In this document: positions 41,775 through 49,600 of the stretch, in pieces | Layout: every line of letters starts with the position of its first letter | Numbering within the stretch: the stretch's first letter is position 1 | DNA from: Streptomyces caatingaensis | GTDB lineage: Bacteria; Actinomycetota; Actinomycetes; Streptomycetales; Streptomycetaceae | Assembly: GCF_001187435.1 (NCBI RefSeq) | Contig: NZ_LFXA01000005.1 | Coordinates: 45,135-109,134, forward strand | DNA: 64,000 nucleotides | Direction: 5' to 3' | The notes under the pieces: generated by a model | Database searches by the model: none | The model's input: only the letters and a program-made list of their open reading frames with translations | What the model was told of the DNA's origin: nothing | Program-made: the position numbers and the translations under genes

Positions 41775-43557
41775 CCTGCGCCTCTCCGAGACGATCTCGC
41801 CGTTCGGTGTGGGAGCGATCGTCGATGTCCGGGGCGAGTCGCTCATGGCGCCGGATACGTCCTGGTGGGACAAGAGATTCGCCCAGGAGATCAGCTGCGA
41901 GCGTCTGATGGCACGCCTTGGTGCCGGCGTCCTGAGGCAACCGCCGGAGCACGCGGGCCGCGCAGGCAAGGACACGCCCGCACTGCCGTACTGGCGCTTC
42001 CCGGCTTGGCGGTTCTGCGAGCGCTGCGGCAAGCTCTCGAAGCTGACGGGGAAGAAAAAGGGGAAGTGGAGCAACGCCTGCGAGTGCGGCGGCGCGCTCG
42101 TGCCGATGCGCTACATCGCCGTCTGCGAGAAGGGCAGCCACGCCCAGGACGTCAACTGGTTCAAATGGGCACATCGTGGTCGCGCGGCGAGTCTGAACGA
42201 AGGGGTGCGCTTCTGCCGTGACTACAAGTCGCTCAGGTTCCACAAGCTGGCCACCCGTGGCGAAGGTCTCGCGGCGCTGGTCGTGAAGTGCCACGGATGC
42301 GGTAACGAGCGCCGGCTCGCGGAACTCGTGACGAAGGGGGCTCTGCACCGGGACGGGATCCGTTGTGCGGGGCGGCAACCCTGGGAGCCGGAGGACTCCG
42401 TCAAGAAGCCCTGCCCGTACGAGTTGGTCGCCGTGCAGCGCGGCGCCACGGGCAACTACATCGCCGAGAGGATATCGGCGCTCGACATACCGGAAGAACG
42501 TCCGCAGTCCGCGGAAGCGGCCGACAAGATTCGGGGGCACGTTTTCTTCGAGAAAGTGGTGACGGACAACGGCGGCCCCCTGTCGGAGCAGGTGGCGGAG
42601 TGGATCGCCGACGATCTCGGAGTGACGCCGGAAACCGTCCTCGCCGTGGCGGCGGGGGAGGAGACCGCCCCGGACGAGATGCTGCTCGATCTCAAGGACG
42701 GTGAGTGGGCGGCGTTCCTGACGAAGCTGGGTGGTGGGCGCGACGGCTCGGGAAGCGACTTCGTCGTCGACGGACGAAGCCTCGAGAACGTCGCAGGACC
42801 GCAGAGCCTGCTCGACAAGATGAGCGGTATAGGGCAGGTGCGCAGGTTCCGGGAGGTCCGTGCTCTGCGAGGATTCCGGCGCCATGACGCGGAAGCGGCG
42901 ATGATCAGTGCCGATTTGGGTCCGGACCAGCGACGTTGGCCCACCTACCCGGCGATCGAGTTGTTCGGAGAGGGGATCTTCCTGCGGTTCGAGGAGCGGA
43001 AGCTCGCCGAATGGGAGGCGCAACCGCAAGTGCAGGCGCGCGCCGCCATCCTCAAGGAGCGCAGGGCCGACTCCCCCTGGGCCAACCGGCTGGACTTTCC
43101 GGAACCCAGGTACATCGCCCTGCATACGTTGGCGCACCTGCTCATCCGGCGGCTGGCGTTCGCGAGCGGCTATGCGTCCGCCTCGCTGCAGGAGCGGATC
43201 TACGCGAACTCCGACCGTACGGACAAGACCGCCGGAATCCTGATCTACACCGTGGCGGGGGACGCCCAGGGGGCCCTCGGCGGCCTCGTCAGGCTCGGGG
43301 AGCCCGAGAAGCTGATTCCGCTCCTGGTAGCGGCCTTGGACGACGCGGACTTCTGTTCCAACGACCCGGTCTGCATCGAGAGCGACCGGCAGGGAGCCTC
43401 GCAGTTGAACCTCTCGGCCTGCCACGGGTGTTCCCTGGTGAGCGAGACCTCCTGCGAGACCGGAAACCGACTGCTCGATCGACAACTGGTGCTGGGAGGA
43501 AGCGATGTGAGGGGACTCCTGGACGAGGTTCTGGCGGAGGTCCGACAGCACGGTTGA
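41755..43557 (+). CDS. drmB: DrmB-like protein (DUF1998), DISARM defence component
   Basis: A 600-residue protein. The N-terminus RLSETISPFGVGAIVDVRGE matches the DrmB opening. Cysteine pairs follow (CERCGKLSKL, CECGGALV, VCEKGSHAQD, CHGCGNERR), suggesting zinc binding, and the C-terminal DUF1998 ends with ACHGCSLVSETSCETGNRLL then DRQLVLGG. In DISARM, DrmB works with the DrmA helicase, DrmC and a methyltransferase to block incoming phage DNA. Here only the tail of drmA precedes it, and no drmC or methylase gene follows, so the system as seen is incomplete. GTG 41755 follows AGGAGGTGCACC. Confidence 0.75.
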   Translation: MEKIRHDLRLSETISPFGVGAIVDVRGESLMAPDTSWWDKRFAQEISCERLMARLGAGVLRQPPEHAGRAGKDTPALPYWRFPAWRFCERCGKLSKLTGKKKGKWSNACECGGALVPMRYIAVCEKGSHAQDVNWFKWAHRGRAASLNEGVRFCRDYKSLRFHKLATRGEGLAALVVKCHGCGNERRLAELVTKGALHRDGIRCAGRQPWEPEDSVKKPCPYELVAVQRGATGNYIAERISALDIPEERPQSAEAADKIRGHVFFEKVVTDNGGPLSEQVAEWIADDLGVTPETVLAVAAGEETAPDEMLLDLKDGEWAAFLTKLGGGRDGSGSDFVVDGRSLENVAGPQSLLDKMSGIGQVRRFREVRALRGFRRHDAEAAMISADLGPDQRRWPTYPAIELFGEGIFLRFEERKLAEWEAQPQVQARAAILKERRADSPWANRLDFPEPRYIALHTLAHLLIRRLAFASGYASASLQERIYANSDRTDKTAGILIYTVAGDAQGALGGLVRLGEPEKLIPLLVAALDDADFCSNDPVCIESDRQGASQLNLSACHGCSLVSETSCETGNRLLDRQLVLGGSDVRGLLDEVLAEVRQHG

Positions 43558-43649
43558 AGTGAGGTTCAAGGACGCCGACCATGTGGACGCGGGCACGGTT
43601 GCGAGACCGAGCCAAGCGACGCGCGGCCCCTTCCGCTCGGTGGGTTCCC

Positions 43650-44088
43650 GAAGGCCGGCGCCGACGACGCGGACGTCAACCGGTCCTGGCAGGCGTTCCT
43701 GCGACGCTTCGACCTGGAGCACACCTTCCGGTTGTTCAAGCAGACGCTGGGCTGGACCCGGCCCCGGTTACGGGATCCCGAGGCGGCCGTCCGATGGACT
43801 TGGCCGGTCATCGCCGCCTACACGCAGCTCCAGCTTGCCCGCCCGCCGGTCCGTGACCTGCGACACCCATGGGAGAAGCCGACCGCACCACACCGACTCG
43901 CACCCGCCCGGGCCCGGCGGGCGTTTCGGAACCTCCGTCGTCACATGCCCTGCCCCGCCCGAGCACCGAAACCCCACCGACCCGGCCCCGGACGACCACC
44001 AGGCACCCCGAACGGACACCGGGCACCCCGCTACGACGTGGGCGACACCGTCCGCCGCGAGAAGACCCTTATCGCCTACAACGGTTGA
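43650..44088 (+). pseudogene. C-terminal remnant of a transposase
   Basis: In one frame: GADDADVNRSWQAFLRRFDL, then EHTFRLFKQTLGWTRPRLRD, PEAAVRWTWPVIAAYTQLQL and PGRPPGTPNGHRAPRYDVGD. This is the conserved C-terminal half of a DDE transposase family common in Streptomyces (the E of EHTF(R)LFKQ is the catalytic acidic residue). The N-terminal half and its inverted repeats are absent. Its join to the 3' flank of drmB suggests a deletion that also removed neighbouring genes. Confidence 0.75.
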
Positions 44089-44283
44089 AAGGCCAGAGAA
44101 CAAGCCGAGTCGGCGGTTGGGTACACGAACGCACGGCGTGCGCCGCTGCGTGCGGGGTATGTGCTACCTGCCCGGCGATCACTTGCTGGCAGAAGCCAGT
44201 CCGAGATCTCCCCAGTTTTGCAGGTGACCTTCGAGAACACGTCTGGAGCCTGATCCGCACGGAGCAGATGGAGCGGTACGCCG

Positions 44284-46542
44284 TCAAGGCATCTCATGCC
44301 TGGGCGGGTGCAGAAGGTCGATGCCGCAGAGAGCGGCCAGATCCTCGGCCGTCGAGGTCAACGGTTCTCTCAAGGCGGCGAGGTGCGTACGCATGTCGGC
44401 GGCCCTGGACCAGAGCCGCTCGTGCTCGATGGCGCTGCGGTCAGGGGGACAGGTGTCCTCGTGCTGCCGGAGTGCCGCGTGCCACAGCGCCAGGAACGGG
44501 CGGAGGTGCTGGTTGGTCAAGTCGAGGGCGATACGGGGGAGGACGAGCGGGGGCGGGGATTCCCCCGCGACCCGGTGCAGTACCTCGCGTGTCGTGGCGA
44601 ACAGGGAGTGCAGCGAGGTGAGCGCTTCGCGCAGTGAGCCGGCCTCGGGGTCGAGGGGCTGGACGCCGACCCGCGTGACCAGTTCCACTTGCAGATCGAA
44701 CGCTGCGGATCGTTCGACAGGGCTCGGCCCTGAGTGGGGCAGGCCGAGGGGAGGGAAGGGCGCGGGCTCTGCCCGGTGTGGGGCGCCGTCGCGGGGCTCC
44801 TGGGCGATCGGGGCCGCAAGGGTGTGCAGCAGCACGCGGCGCAGGTCTTCCTGGCGGGCGGTGTCCACGTCGTGCCTCCGCACGGCTCGTGCCAGGAGGG
44901 CGTGCACGGTCCACGAACGTGGGGTCGTGGGATCGGGAAGGAGGGCACCGGAGCCCAGCAGTGTGGTGACGGCCTCCGAGACCGCGGAGCCGGCCTCCCA
45001 CGGGTCGTATGGATCCACTGAGGCGATGGCGTTCTCCAGGACCGTCTGGGTCAGGGGCGCCGGCGCGGCGAGGGCAAGGAGACGCAGCACGTCGTCGACC
45101 GGCCGGTTCCCGGACAGAGGGCGGGTGAGCAATGCGGAGGCCAGAGGCGTCCCGTGGCGGGGCTTCACGGATCGGTGCTCACTGTGGGGAGACCCGGGGG
45201 AAGCCAGAATGTCGGTGCCGGTGGCGTGCAGTCGATTCCTGAGTTCCACGAATCCAGTCGTTTCGGCCAGGTCGGAGAGGATGTCCAGCGCCTGGGGGTG
45301 CCCGCCCGTGTCGTGGACGAGGGCGAGGGCGCTCGCCTTCTCGACGTCGCCGGCGGGAGTCCGGTGCGAGGTGACGAGCCGGAAGCCGTCCGCATCGGAG
45401 AGCGGGGGGAGGTCGATGGCTTCGGCGAACGATCCGTAGCGGAACGAGCGGGTGGTCAGCAGGGTGGATGCGAGCAGATGGGGACCGCGCAGCAGCTGCA
45501 GCTCTTCCCACTGCAGACCGTCAGGCAGCCCGTCCACGACCCACAGGCACGGCGTTCCGCGTTCACCCAGGTGGACTGCGAGGCGGCTGAGGAGCCGCGA
45601 GAGCGGGGCGTCTGTTGTGTCATCGACGTCAAGGGCATGACAGACCACGGCCACCTGCTGCGCGTAGGCGTCCATCGCGGTCGTGGGAGAGCCCTGCGCC
45701 GTGTGAAGATCGAACCAGAACACGCCGCCGGGGTAGGCGGAGCCGAACCGGACGGCGTACTCCTGGGCCAGGACGGATTTGCCGATGCCCGGCATGCCGC
45801 GGAGCTGGGCGGTACGACCGGAGCCGGAACCCGGCTCGGCGACGAGCGGGGCACGATGCCGGACCAGCGCCGTGTGGATGCGCCACTGTTCCGCGAGCCG
45901 GTTCGTGAAGCGCGCCGATCCCGTTCTGGCTGGGGCCGGCAGCCAGGGGATGGGCCGCGGCTCCTGTGTGCCTGTCAGCTGCCCCGCGGCGCCAAGTGGC
46001 GAGTCGATGGCCGCCACATGTGCCGCGACCTGTGCTGCCAGACGCTGAAGGGCGTCCGGGACGGCGGGCCAGATCCAGTGCTTCGCGTCGCGCAGCTCGA
46101 CCGGATGGACATGATGTGCGGCGCGCTCAGGATTGATCACCAGAACACGGCGCCGAGGATCGCCTTCCCGCTGGCCGGCGAGGTACGCGTAGGTAAGTTC
46201 CCACTGGCAGGCGCGACGGCGCGGGTACTCGGCCGAGTAGAGGGCGAGAAGCGTCTTGGAGCGTGCGAGAGCCTCGGAGATCGATGCGGTGATCGACGCG
46301 AAGTCGTCGACCGCCATGTCGTCCAGGAATACCCGGAGCCCTTGCTCGCGCAGTATGCGAGCGAGGACACGTGCCTTGTCGGCGTCGGTGCGGCTGTAGC
46401 TCAGGAACACGTCCCACTCGGCGGCGAGTGCGGAAACACCGCCGGGGGCTGCCGGGGGGACCACGATCAATCCCTCCCGGAAGGGCTCATGCCTGAATGC
46501 CCGCATACCCGCTTGGCCCAAAAGCAGCGGGGGGGGGCGCAT
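44284..46542 (-). CDS. TIR-domain STAND NTPase (bacterial NLR-like)
   Basis: A 752-residue protein. Residues 42-165 form a TIR domain (EWDVFLSYSRTDADKARVLA; RVFLDDMAVDD; ACQWELTYAYLAG with the catalytic-position Glu115), expected to cleave NAD+ when oligomerised. Residues 210-580 form an NB-ARC-type NTPase with Walker A LRGMPGIGKSVLAQE (249-256 core), Walker B-like CLWVVDGLPD and sensor LLTTRS, then a winged-helix/helical arm. Residues 613-752 are a helical domain also found in the neighbouring membrane protein. There are no TPR, WD40 or LRR sensor repeats, so that domain probably senses or recruits. The start at 46542 is supported only weakly (AAGG); ATG 46506 is an alternative. Confidence 0.8.
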   Translation of the reverse strand: MRPPPLLLGQAGMRAFRHEPFREGLIVVPPAAPGGVSALAAEWDVFLSYSRTDADKARVLARILREQGLRVFLDDMAVDDFASITASISEALARSKTLLALYSAEYPRRRACQWELTYAYLAGQREGDPRRRVLVINPERAAHHVHPVELRDAKHWIWPAVPDALQRLAAQVAAHVAAIDSPLGAAGQLTGTQEPRPIPWLPAPARTGSARFTNRLAEQWRIHTALVRHRAPLVAEPGSGSGRTAQLRGMPGIGKSVLAQEYAVRFGSAYPGGVFWFDLHTAQGSPTTAMDAYAQQVAVVCHALDVDDTTDAPLSRLLSRLAVHLGERGTPCLWVVDGLPDGLQWEELQLLRGPHLLASTLLTTRSFRYGSFAEAIDLPPLSDADGFRLVTSHRTPAGDVEKASALALVHDTGGHPQALDILSDLAETTGFVELRNRLHATGTDILASPGSPHSEHRSVKPRHGTPLASALLTRPLSGNRPVDDVLRLLALAAPAPLTQTVLENAIASVDPYDPWEAGSAVSEAVTTLLGSGALLPDPTTPRSWTVHALLARAVRRHDVDTARQEDLRRVLLHTLAAPIAQEPRDGAPHRAEPAPFPPLGLPHSGPSPVERSAAFDLQVELVTRVGVQPLDPEAGSLREALTSLHSLFATTREVLHRVAGESPPPLVLPRIALDLTNQHLRPFLALWHAALRQHEDTCPPDRSAIEHERLWSRAADMRTHLAALREPLTSTAEDLAALCGIDLLHPPRHEMP

Positions 46543-46649
46543 ATTTTGCCTTGTTCCGCGCGGTGGCCGCCGCAGCGGCGCGTGAAGGGGTGATCGTCAC
46601 GCTCTCATCATGCGTCATCCCCTGAAGGACTCCGCTGCCACCGGGTTCC

Positions 46650-47399
46650 TCAGCGGATGTCGCGCCCGGGCTCCGGCTGACGGGGGGCCGGCGGGCTCAC
46701 GGACCCGGGGTGCCAGTCAGACCTGCGCAGATGCCGCTCCGGGTCGCGGATGCCCGCGACCTTCCCCAGACCGATGACGTACGGCCGCAGGCGCCGCTGC
46801 AGATCCTTGAGGTCGTCCCGGAAAGCGGCGTTCTCGGGCCATGCGGCCTCGTCCGCCTGTGCCCCCTGGGCGGCTTCCCAGGCGCGGAGCCGCGGGTGCC
46901 ACTTCGCAAGGAAGGGAGCGAGCTCGAAGTTGAGGATGTCCAGGACGAGGTCGTAGACCGAGTCGCCCTTGGCGGGCGGCGGCGGTGCGGCACCGGACTC
47001 CAAAGGTTCCCGGTACAGGTCGAACAGGGTCTTGAGGGAGGTCAATGCTTCACGCAGGTTCCCGCTGCCCTCCTCAAGGGGACGCGTGGCCACACGAGTG
47101 GACGCCTGGAAGAACATGCGCTGTGCCGCTTGCCGCATGTCCGTGGTGGCGGCGAAGACCATGACACTGCCGGGCAGGGTGAGCTGAACCTCCGTCAGCT
47201 GAGCCGATCGACGGTAGAAATCGGCTCCGAGCGCGAGTGCAATGCCGATCAGGCCACCCACCACGATCGAGAGCATCCGGCCGCCAGTCTGGCTGATGGA
47301 GTACGCCGCGATGCCGACCACTGCGCCGGCCAATCCTGCGAGCACGGCTCGTGCCACAGCCCGGGCACCAGGCCCCCACGTACGTGTCCGGCCCGACAT
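46650..47399 (-). CDS. Two-TM membrane protein sharing a domain with the TIR protein
   Basis: A 249-residue protein. Residues 14-62 contain two transmembrane helices (VLAGLAGAVVGIAAYSI and MLSIVVGGLIGIALALGADF), with a short outside loop. The cytoplasmic part (about 85-225) matches the C-terminal domain of the TIR-NTPase: SGNLREALTSLKTLFDLYRE against AGSLREALTSLHSLFATTRE, and LNFELAPFLAKWHPRLRAWE against TNQHLRPFLALWHAALRQHE. The gene is 107 bp upstream of the TIR gene on the same strand, so they probably form one operon. It may be a membrane anchor, a decoy or a second effector. Confidence 0.75.
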   Translation of the reverse strand: MSGRTRTWGPGARAVARAVLAGLAGAVVGIAAYSISQTGGRMLSIVVGGLIGIALALGADFYRRSAQLTEVQLTLPGSVMVFAATTDMRQAAQRMFFQASTRVATRPLEEGSGNLREALTSLKTLFDLYREPLESGAAPPPPAKGDSVYDLVLDILNFELAPFLAKWHPRLRAWEAAQGAQADEAAWPENAAFRDDLKDLQRRLRPYVIGLGKVAGIRDPERHLRRSDWHPGSVSPPAPRQPEPGRDIR

Positions 47400-47901
47400 C
47401 GCAAGGTCCCCCCATCGGCCATACGTTGGACACGACAGTACTGATCACCGCCTGTGCCTTCAACGCTTCCGTCGCCACGCCGGCACCAAGGACATGGATT
47501 CAGCCGCACAGCAAACTTCGTCTGTCGAGCCCCAGGGGACTGGGCGACCTCGGCGGGCGCGACCTGGAGTGAGCCGCCCGCGAAGGCGGTCGTGGTGCCG
47601 GGAACAGGACGACCAACTCGATCGGGTGCATGTGATCGGCCCGGGCGGCCTCCTGCGCGATCCCGGAGGTCCGCCGGGTGATCTCCTCGGTGCGCTGCTG
47701 CACCATTCCCCGAGTGCGCACCCCGCTCCTGGTGCCGGGCCTCTTGCCCAGGCGATGGGGGCCGACAGCGCCGGGTTCGCGAAGGCACACCGTCCTCGGA
47801 TCGTGCCTCACCCGCCTGACGCGGCGTCGTGCGCTCTCCGCCGGGAGACCGCGGCCAAGATCTTCTCCCGGACTTCTCGGCAAGTGATCTACGGAAACGA
47901 A
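47400..47901. other. Non-coding stretch between the TIR locus and the tRNA-Pro scar
   Basis: About 500 bp with several open frames but none with recognisable protein sequence, ribosome binding site and sensible composition together. The promoter of the membrane protein/TIR operon should be near its left edge. Confidence 0.45.
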
Positions 47902-47938
47902 TCAAGGGCCTGACCCACTCAGTAGATCAGGCCCTTGA
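47902..47938 (-). terminator. Terminator hairpin beside the tRNA-Pro fragment
   Basis: TCAAGGGCCTGA and TCAGGCCCTTGA form a perfect 12-bp stem with a 13-nt loop, 17 bp beyond the 3' end of the tRNA-like sequence. It looks like the original terminator of a tRNA-Pro gene, kept on the chromosomal side of an integration scar. Confidence 0.6.
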
Positions 47939-47954
47939 CCTGGTGTTTCACCTG

Positions 47955-47996
47955 TCGGGGTGGCGGGATTTGAACCCACGACCTCTTCGTCCCGAA
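47955..47996 (-). other. 3' half of tRNA-Pro(CGG): attachment-site scar
   Basis: On the minus strand the sequence runs TTCGGGACGAAG (anticodon loop with CGG and the 3' side of the stem), AGGTC, GTGGGTTCAAATCCCGC (T arm), CACCCCG (acceptor) and the discriminator A. The 5' half is missing: the next bases are unrelated and do not pair with the anticodon or acceptor stem. A duplicated 3' tRNA half starting at the anticodon loop is the signature of a site-specific integration, so an element should lie to the right, with the complete tRNA gene beyond its other end. Confidence 0.75.
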
Positions 47997-48044
47997 TGAG
48001 GTTCGATCACGCCTGCCACCTGGTGCGGAAGGTATCTGTGCAGG

Positions 48045-48230
48045 TCAGGGTGTTGGTGGCGGTTGGTCTGGGTTGGTGTCGCGGTGGGTTTGGGAGAAGA
48101 TCTTCTCCCAGATTTCTCCCAAGCGGCGGTGCGGTAGCAAGGCAGGCGCACTTCCGCACCGCGTTGCGCAGGCGAATTTGCACGACGTGGCGTTGGCCCA
48201 GTCGCCGAGTGCCCGGTGTCGCGCTGCCAC
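48045..48230 (-). pseudogene. Possible integrase C-terminal remnant next to the att scar
   Basis: A short frame reading PHRRLGEIWEKIFSQTHRDT just inside the scar, where an integrase gene usually ends. Its N-terminal part (GDWANATSCKFACATRCGS) has no catalytic motif. The DNA for WEKIFSQ contains a 20-bp palindrome, TGGGAGAAGATCTTCTCCCA (48091-48110). Position is the main argument, so this is tentative. Confidence 0.2.
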
Positions 48231-48271
48231 TCATGCGCAGTTCTTGTCGCTGCGGCGTTTGACCAGCGGGG

Positions 48272-48952
48272 TCAGATCACCGTTGAGGGTGTGTGCTTGC
48301 TCAGGTAGCTCTTGAAGGTCTTCCTGATCTCTGCCTGGAGGTATCCCACCTGTGGTGAGTTGGGCACCACATCCGGCTCGAACCCTCTCTTTCGGGCATC
48401 GAGGTACCGCACGATGCTCGATGATCTGGTGTTGGAGACGAAGAGCTCGTTCTGGGTGCGGATGTCGGCGCGCAGTCCCTCAAAGTTCCGCGCGAGATCG
48501 ATGCCCAGGTTGGAGGTGTAGTACTTGCACTCGACGATGAGGACGGACTGACTCCCTCGTGGGGCGATGCCCTGTGCCCGGCTCAAGGCGGCTTCCTCAG
48601 CCGGCAGCACCAGCACGTCGCACTCGTGGAGAACGCCCGACGTGCCGGCCACGTACACACCGAGGTGGACTTCAAGGGCGGGTGCACCGTCGAAATCGAT
48701 CACGGCATGGGTGAAAGGCTGGCTGTCGCTGTGCAGGTGACCAGGTCCTGTCCGGAAGACCAGGCTGCTGGCCTTCGCCCCGTAGACATCTTCGTAGGTG
48801 ACAGTGGCGCCATGCCGACTCGCAGTGGCGACGATCAACGAGAAGATGAAGCCCTCGTAGACGTCGTTCGGCTTCGAAGCGGAGTCGTACGAGACGGCCC
48901 CTGCAGCCAGAAGACTTTTGATCTCGCTGACCAGATGATCGACAGTACTCAA
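48272..48952 (-). CDS. PD-(D/E)xK restriction-endonuclease-like protein
   Basis: A 226-residue soluble protein. GVLHECDVLVLPAEEA (Asp near residue 113) and SVLIVECKYYTSNLGIDLAR (Glu-x-Lys near residue 143) give the nuclease active site; the flanking helices (ARNFEGLRADIRTQNELFVS) fit an Mrr/NgoFVII-like fold. The N-terminal half resembles a sensor or core region (DVYEGFIFSLIVATASRHGA). It ends ~270 bp from the tRNA-Pro scar. The start overlaps the stop of the upstream gene (ATGA region at 48949), implying joint function with it. Confidence 0.65.
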   Translation of the reverse strand: MSTVDHLVSEIKSLLAAGAVSYDSASKPNDVYEGFIFSLIVATASRHGATVTYEDVYGAKASSLVFRTGPGHLHSDSQPFTHAVIDFDGAPALEVHLGVYVAGTSGVLHECDVLVLPAEEAALSRAQGIAPRGSQSVLIVECKYYTSNLGIDLARNFEGLRADIRTQNELFVSNTRSSSIVRYLDARKRGFEPDVVPNSPQVGYLQAEIRKTFKSYLSKHTPSTVI

Positions 48953-49509
48953 CTGCGCACCTCCCTCGCCACATCGGCCAACAGCTGGCTAACGCGCGTA
49001 CGCTGCTGTGCAGGCATCCGATCTGCCCGGAACTCCGTTCGACTACGGCGCGATTGAGCGCTTTCGTCCGGTTCGAATACGACTGCCTCGGCGATGCTCC
49101 GGCTGCCAGCGTCGCCCTCGGCCCCGGCGCGGAGCGTCTTCAGCGACTCCAGCTCTATCTCGGGCAGCTCGACGAGCACTCGCCTCATTGCATTCAGGAG
49201 GAGCTGGACACGTTCTTCGTCTGTCATGGCTCGCGTGGCGATGACCAGCGTCCCTCGCTTGCGCGATGCCTCGATCTCGACGTGGCCGAGCTCGCTGCGG
49301 TCCACGACCTCGTATCGGGCCGCCACCGAGATCGGGCTGGCGGCATACGTGTCGTCACCGCGGCGCTGAGGACGGCGACGGAGAATCTTCTCCTCAGGCA
49401 CTCCTGCGGCGATTGCCGCGTCGACATCATCGAGCACCCAACTCAATGCGGTGTCTCGCAGTGCTTCGCGGAGCTGCTGCTCCACGCGGCGCAGTTCGAA
49501 CTGGTTCAT
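48949..49509 (-). CDS. Hypothetical protein coupled to the nuclease gene
   Basis: A 186-residue soluble protein. It has a helical N-terminus (NQFELRRVEQQLREALRDTA), an Arg-rich turn (EEKILRRRPQRRGDD), a central beta-rich stretch (YEVVDRSELGHVEIEASRKR then GTLVIATRA) and a Lys/Arg-rich C-terminus. ATG 49509 follows CGAGGGGGGAC, a strong site. It may be a targeting or inhibitory partner of the nuclease. I do not recognise a family. Confidence 0.6.
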   Translation of the reverse strand: MNQFELRRVEQQLREALRDTALSWVLDDVDAAIAAGVPEEKILRRRPQRRGDDTYAASPISVAARYEVVDRSELGHVEIEASRKRGTLVIATRAMTDEERVQLLLNAMRRVLVELPEIELESLKTLRAGAEGDAGSRSIAEAVVFEPDESAQSRRSRTEFRADRMPAQQRTRVSQLLADVAREVRS

Positions 49510-49600
49510 GTCCCCCCTCGTGTCAAGAGTCCCCGTCTGAGGTAGTCAGCCGGTCGATGGCTCCTCTCCGGCCTGTTCCGTCTCGGCGGAAGCGCCGCGG

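Noticed and set aside
41398..43722. 774-codon frame antisense to drmB
   Set aside because: Shadow frame; drmB on the plus strand has conserved cysteine clusters and DUF1998 motifs.
44089..44283. Short minus-strand frames after the TIR gene
   Set aside because: Overlapping frames of about 70 codons with random-looking sequence and no start signal.
47400..47901. Several open frames between the TIR operon and the tRNA-Pro scar
   Set aside because: None shows sensible protein sequence or a ribosome binding site; one has REKILA-like letters similar to the frame at 48.1 kb, but that is too short to call.
47955..47996. Functional tRNA-Pro gene
   Set aside because: Only the 3' half is present; neither the acceptor nor the anticodon stem can form with the bases upstream.
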